Assembly: GCA_914767715.1 (NCBI GenBank)
Contig: OU612068.1
Location: 22,814,001-22,878,000 of the forward strand
Source: Membranipora membranacea
Lineage: Eukaryota; Bryozoa; Gymnolaemata; Cheilostomatida; Membraniporidae
DNA: 64,000 nucleotides
Direction: 5' to 3'
How positions within the stretch are numbered: position 1 is the stretch's first letter; each line of letters begins with the position of its first letter. The notes beneath the pieces are model-generated. The model ran no database searches. It saw only the letters and a program-made list of their open reading frames with translations, and had not been told where the DNA came from. Both the position numbers and the translations under genes were made by a program. Of this stretch, positions 61,701 through 64,000 are shown one piece after another.

Positions 61701-63925
61701 GCTCTAATAGAACACTCAGTTTGTCAAAAAAACGCTAAACTGTGAGTCTAGTAATCTAACCATGCTTTCAGCGGCTTTAGGCTGATTTGGTAGGAGCACA
61801 AATAAATCAGGCAAACTGAAACACAGGCAACACACAGCTAAACGTAAACTATAGAAAAGGAACAACAGTATAAGCAGCATCTGAGCCAAAGTAAAAGTAG
61901 CATGCATAAAACACACTGATCTTGTGATATACTATTGAGTGTATAACTCTGATCGATAGAGAGTGAATTAATTCACTTAGCATGAGTACCATCAAAAGGA
62001 TTTTGGTGAGACGACTCGATGTCAATTTTCAAATTAGGGATGGGTACATGTTAGGTTCTCATACTAAATTGAGTCTTACGATCAGAGATACACATGATAA
62101 TAGTGTAGTCTCGATGTCAGTGTGTGCATAAAGACTGTTAATACCTTCTCTATTAAGTTCTGACATGGATACGTCAGCGCTAGTCGAGTCTTCAGCTACA
62201 ATGACGGCAGCATGCATGTGTAAGCTACATAAAATAACGGCAGCAACCCACAGCAAGCAACATGGCATGGCAAGGAATACCAAAAATATCAGTATTAATC
62301 GCGGGGAAAGAGAAATTTGCTAATTGTGCCTTTTTTGCTATTTCACATCAATCTATTGAACCAATGATTATTATAAGACATGAACCGAGATCAGGGTAGG
62401 CAGACATCGGCCCCGCCACCATTTTGTAATTAGATGGAAACCAACAGCGTGAAGTACGCACCGTAGCCCTCAGTCAATGAGTTTTGTAGGCTATCTACGG
62501 CTGTAAGTTTCAAATGAAATTTGCATTTAGTGTTGTTATATTGAAATCCAACCTCAAAAGCTTTTGAATAAATTTTATGGAACATGCTCAATAAAAAAGC
62601 ACAGCAAGCATGTACTACTCAAATGCAAAGAAATAGGTACGGGAAAGCATGGTATGGCCTTAATAATATCACAGTCTGTTCCTATCGGCAAAAACAACCA
62701 TCATCCTATTTTTTCGTCATTATGCTCAATTCTACATGCAATAGCTCTTAGAATAGGATATCTTGTTCATATTTCAAAGCGCATCGGTGTCAAAGTATTA
62801 TACACTCCAGCAAATATGTCGGTATATTCAAACAACAGCAGTTGGTCTTCTTACTTGATGATGCTCTGCTGATATGAGTATTCAGACCATATCATGCATG
62901 CTGACTAGGACATGCACTGACATATAAGTTAGCATATTCCTATCGCTTTACAATATAAATTTCACAAAACAGAGTTCACTAACTTGAGAACACAAGCTTT
63001 TTGGGTGGGATGGTAACGAGTCCGACTAATCAGCTTCGGTTCTCAAGCTTATACATCACAAACAATTATATTTAACATTGAACTATTGAGACACAACACA
63101 CAAGCTCAAGCTGGTACACACCTCTCTCCGCATCGCTGGCTCCCTCCGTCAGCACCTGGTGCTGCTGCTCTACGTGATCTCTGAGCTGCTCGACAGCCTC
63201 CTGCTGACCTCGGAGTTGTTTCACCTCGTTTTGTAACGAGTCGTAATCTGTTAGGAGTTGTGCGAGCTTGTCTCGAGCTGTGGTAAGCTCAGAATCTAAC
63301 TGCTGTTTGTCTGTTTGCAGCACTTCAGCTCTCTCTGTAAGAGCATAACAAGGAATTTGTAGATTTACTCAACCATTTATAATTTTATATTATTACATGT
63401 TTTTACATTTTTTTTATTTTTCATTATTGCATGTTTTTTATCATTTTTATATTATTGCATGTTTTATATTGAGAGTACAATTGCCCTAACATTCAATCTA
63501 CATACAGATCCAAGATATCTCCCCTAACCTTCCGTAGAATTATATTGGTACACAGAAGCGAACATTGAGTCTATCACCAGAACCAAAGGATTTACAAAAT
63601 ATCACTAATAACTTATTCTTATTGGCTACATTGACATGAAAGGGATTGTCACTACAAATCATGACACGTTAATGCCCTGCATGCCACTGAATATAAATCA
63701 TGAGGAGCACATTTAACATCGATCTTACCGTCAACACCAAAAGATAGAAATTCAGTGAGGTATCTAAAAAAGAGGATTCATAGCGATGTTAGCTATGTCG
63801 CAGAACACAAACCTTGTTGTTCAGAGACTTGAGAGCGGAGCTGTCTGAGTTGTGTGCACTCATCCATGAGGTGCTCTATCTGTTCCTCCATCTCCTGATG
63901 TGCGCTGGAGGTCTTCTTTATTTCT
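37781..63925 (-). CDS. Pericentrin/AKAP9-like centrosomal coiled-coil protein (5' end outside window)
   Basis: 37 exons on the - strand, about 6.69 kb of coding sequence (about 2,230 residues), in phase from 63925 to TGA 37781-37783. Exons in order: 63813-63925, 63122-63334, 62145-62195, 61181-61276, 60588-60725, 60084-60203, 59544-59738, 58744-58941, 58147-58338, 57698-57871, 56797-56937, 56294-56443, 55214-55339, 54403-54516, 52673-53770, 51792-51867, 51143-51166, 50120-50248, 49500-49678, 48986-49162, 48475-48645, 48137-48299, 46680-46902, 46171-46191, 45227-45377, 44717-44928, 44146-44284, 43558-43695, 42851-43165, 42138-42338, 41290-41418, 40523-40693, 39995-40150, 39516-39570, 38730-39254, 38225-38425, 37781-37794. 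Almost all is heptad coiled coil rich in E, Q, L, K. A PACT domain follows (LIYQKKIILLQLGGYE; FRAAVRVVITTNRLRWLVSR). PACT targets such scaffolds to the centrosome, where they recruit gamma-tubulin complexes and kinases. The tail is Ser/Arg/His-rich and ends DAFM. Introns otherwise hold repeats listed separately. Confidence 0.86.
38225..39254 (-). CDS. Ser-rich C-terminal tail exons of the pericentrin-like gene
   Basis: Exons 38730-39254 and 38225-38425 encode a low-complexity tail after PACT. It is rich in Ser, Arg, His and Pro, with repeats of S-R-P-(H/T)-S type (for example STSSRPSRPHSSHEK and DSRPTSRPHSQLSSRRSSK). The second of the two exons has a Ser run (SPSSSSTSS), then an acidic, helical RLERIHERLNDLQK segment. 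Many SP/TP and RxxS sites suggest phosphorylation. This tail, but not PACT, is what the segmental duplication copied. Confidence 0.75.
39995..40693 (-). CDS. PACT domain exons
   Basis: Exons 40523-40693 and 39995-40150. The first ends in the core PACT block (MYAKMRKAESRVRGLIYQKK, then ILLQLGGYE). The second has the basic helix (RRRFRAAVRVVITTNRLRWLVSRSKK). Order and spacing match the pericentrin-AKAP450 centrosomal targeting domain. The intron between them breaks the domain after GGYE. Confidence 0.88.
42530..42720 (+). repeat. Dispersed intronic repeat, copy 1
   Basis: About 190 bp shared with 49930-50115 in the same orientation. Shared landmarks are CATCGTGTCAACAAA, TGATCGTAGCTAAACAGGAT, GGCTCCAAACA and TTCACCAAAAGAGGA. 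Both copies lie in introns of the pericentrin-like gene. No coding potential; likely an old non-autonomous element. Confidence 0.75.
44500..44690 (+). repeat. Dispersed intronic repeat pair (with 45600-45745)
   Basis: Landmarks shared with 45600-45745 are GGTAGATTG(C/A)AAACGCTCAA, GCGACAGA(A/T)AA(A)GG, CAACAATTACATG and TTAGCAAAAATA. The copies are in neighbouring introns of the pericentrin-like gene in direct orientation, with about 75-80% identity by eye. Confidence 0.7.
45600..45745 (+). repeat. Dispersed intronic repeat, second member
   Basis: Partner of 44500-44690. It is slightly shorter, having lost a segment between AAAGGTG and TAACAATTACATG. Confidence 0.7.
46171..46191 (-). CDS. 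21 nt microexon of the pericentrin-like gene
   Basis: Flanked by gttgtttag acceptor and gtatgtatt donor on the - strand. It adds seven residues (IDLGDSG after a split Gln codon) and preserves the frame: the exons at 46680-46902 and 45227-45377 join in phase with or without it. That fits a cassette microexon. It could be missed by gene finders. Confidence 0.6.
47060..47930 (+). mobile_element. 5'-truncated CR1/L2-type LINE, antisense in an intron
   Basis: An open frame to 47648 encodes the C-terminal part of a reverse transcriptase: SRLDFCNSIFYALPK, RFTLHWLPITSR, FKLGVMAHKVVH, SLLITLPKVWNSLQPDL and FKSKRKTFLFKSTYNV. This order is diagnostic of CR1/L2-type elements. A short 3' UTR follows and ends in (ATT)n at about 47913-47927, the usual 3' microsatellite. 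The 5' part, with endonuclease and most of the polymerase, is missing. Orientation is opposite to the host gene. The frame is still open, so the insertion is fairly young. Confidence 0.85.
49930..50115 (+). repeat. Dispersed intronic repeat, copy 2
   Basis: Partner of 42530-42720. It runs to within a few bases of the exon at 50120-50248; its last part (TCTGGTAAGACTTAACTCAC) lies at the splice donor of that exon on the - strand. Confidence 0.7.
51143..51166 (-). CDS. 24 nt microexon of the pericentrin-like gene
   Basis: Acceptor cttaattcaaag and donor gtaagagt on the - strand. It encodes eight residues (DNAYQGVI) between split codons and joins the exons at 51792-51867 and 50120-50248. Its length is a multiple of three, so skipping would keep frame. 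Confidence 0.58.
   Translation of the reverse strand, partial: TMHTKVL
51447..51690 (+). repeat. 31 bp minisatellite, about seven copies
   Basis: Units like CTTGGACTGTGAAATGCGCA + ATGCACCATGA recur every 31 bp in an intron of the pericentrin-like gene. One late unit has a 10 bp expansion (ACCAAAATGCAATG). Open frames on the - strand here are repeat artefacts. Confidence 0.88.
54936..54980. repeat. 45 bp AT-rich palindrome
   Basis: CATAAACACATAAATTGATA is mirrored by TATCAATTTATATGTTTATG in an intron of the pericentrin-like gene. It shares the CATAAACA/TGTTTATG ends with the palindrome at 25360-25407. Confidence 0.65.
63376..63472 (+). repeat. AT-rich tandem repeat, about three units
   Basis: TATTATTGCATGTTTTT(A) recurs near 63390, 63422 and 63450 with variable T runs, in an intron of the pericentrin-like gene. 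Confidence 0.6.
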
Positions 63926-64000
63926 CTGTGGAATTTATTCATAATACAGTTATTCAAATATTTTAGCGGGTGAGAGTTGTCTTCTACTTTTGTATGGATA

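Overview
This window is animal nuclear DNA, probably from a marine invertebrate such as a sponge, cnidarian or mollusc; the species cannot be fixed from the sequence. The evidence is AT-rich DNA, GT-AG introns of a few hundred bases to about 1.5 kb, a pericentrin/AKAP9-type centrosomal gene, PIF/Harbinger and P-like DNA transposons, a CR1/L2-type LINE fragment and many fold-back repeats. No operons, CRISPR arrays, rRNA or tRNA genes were seen. All multi-exon models below were built by eye from splice sites and reading phase, so exon edges may be off by a base.

Layout. (1) 1-10.6 kb: a PIF/Harbinger two-gene cassette. A Myb/SANT-like DNA-binding protein lies on + and a HARBI1-like DDE transposase on -, tail to tail. 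Between them are a degenerate tandem repeat and a 2.1 kb fold-back element carrying a series of hairpins. A 130 bp Harbinger-type MITE sits in a transposase intron. (2) 10.8-29.2 kb and 30.35-39.1 kb: two paralogous blocks, A and B, of a tandem segmental duplication. Each carries, on the - strand, the 3' end of the pericentrin-like gene followed by secreted or GPI-anchored proteins that resemble the actinoporin (pore-forming cytolysin) fold. Block A has two of these genes and block B has one. Block A also holds a 5.57 kb P-superfamily element with 64 bp perfect inverted repeats and an 8 bp target duplication; block B preserves the empty site. (3) 37.8-64 kb: a large pericentrin/AKAP9-like gene on -, of which 37 exons and about 2,230 residues are visible. 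It is mostly coiled coil and has a PACT domain near the C-terminus. Its 5' end lies beyond the window. Its introns contain a LINE fragment, minisatellites and dispersed repeats.

How it fits together. The pericentrin-like gene is the only clear housekeeping gene. The secreted-protein genes lie just downstream of it and expanded when its 3' end was duplicated. Comparing blocks A and B acts as a before/after record for at least four mobile insertions, a deletion that removed one secreted-protein gene, and a gradient of divergence across the duplicated gene pair that suggests gene conversion. The least usual objects are the P-like element (apparent winged-helix N-terminus, reading frame running through its own inverted repeat), the cysteine-containing GPI-type actinoporin-like family, and the hairpin array inside the fold-back element.
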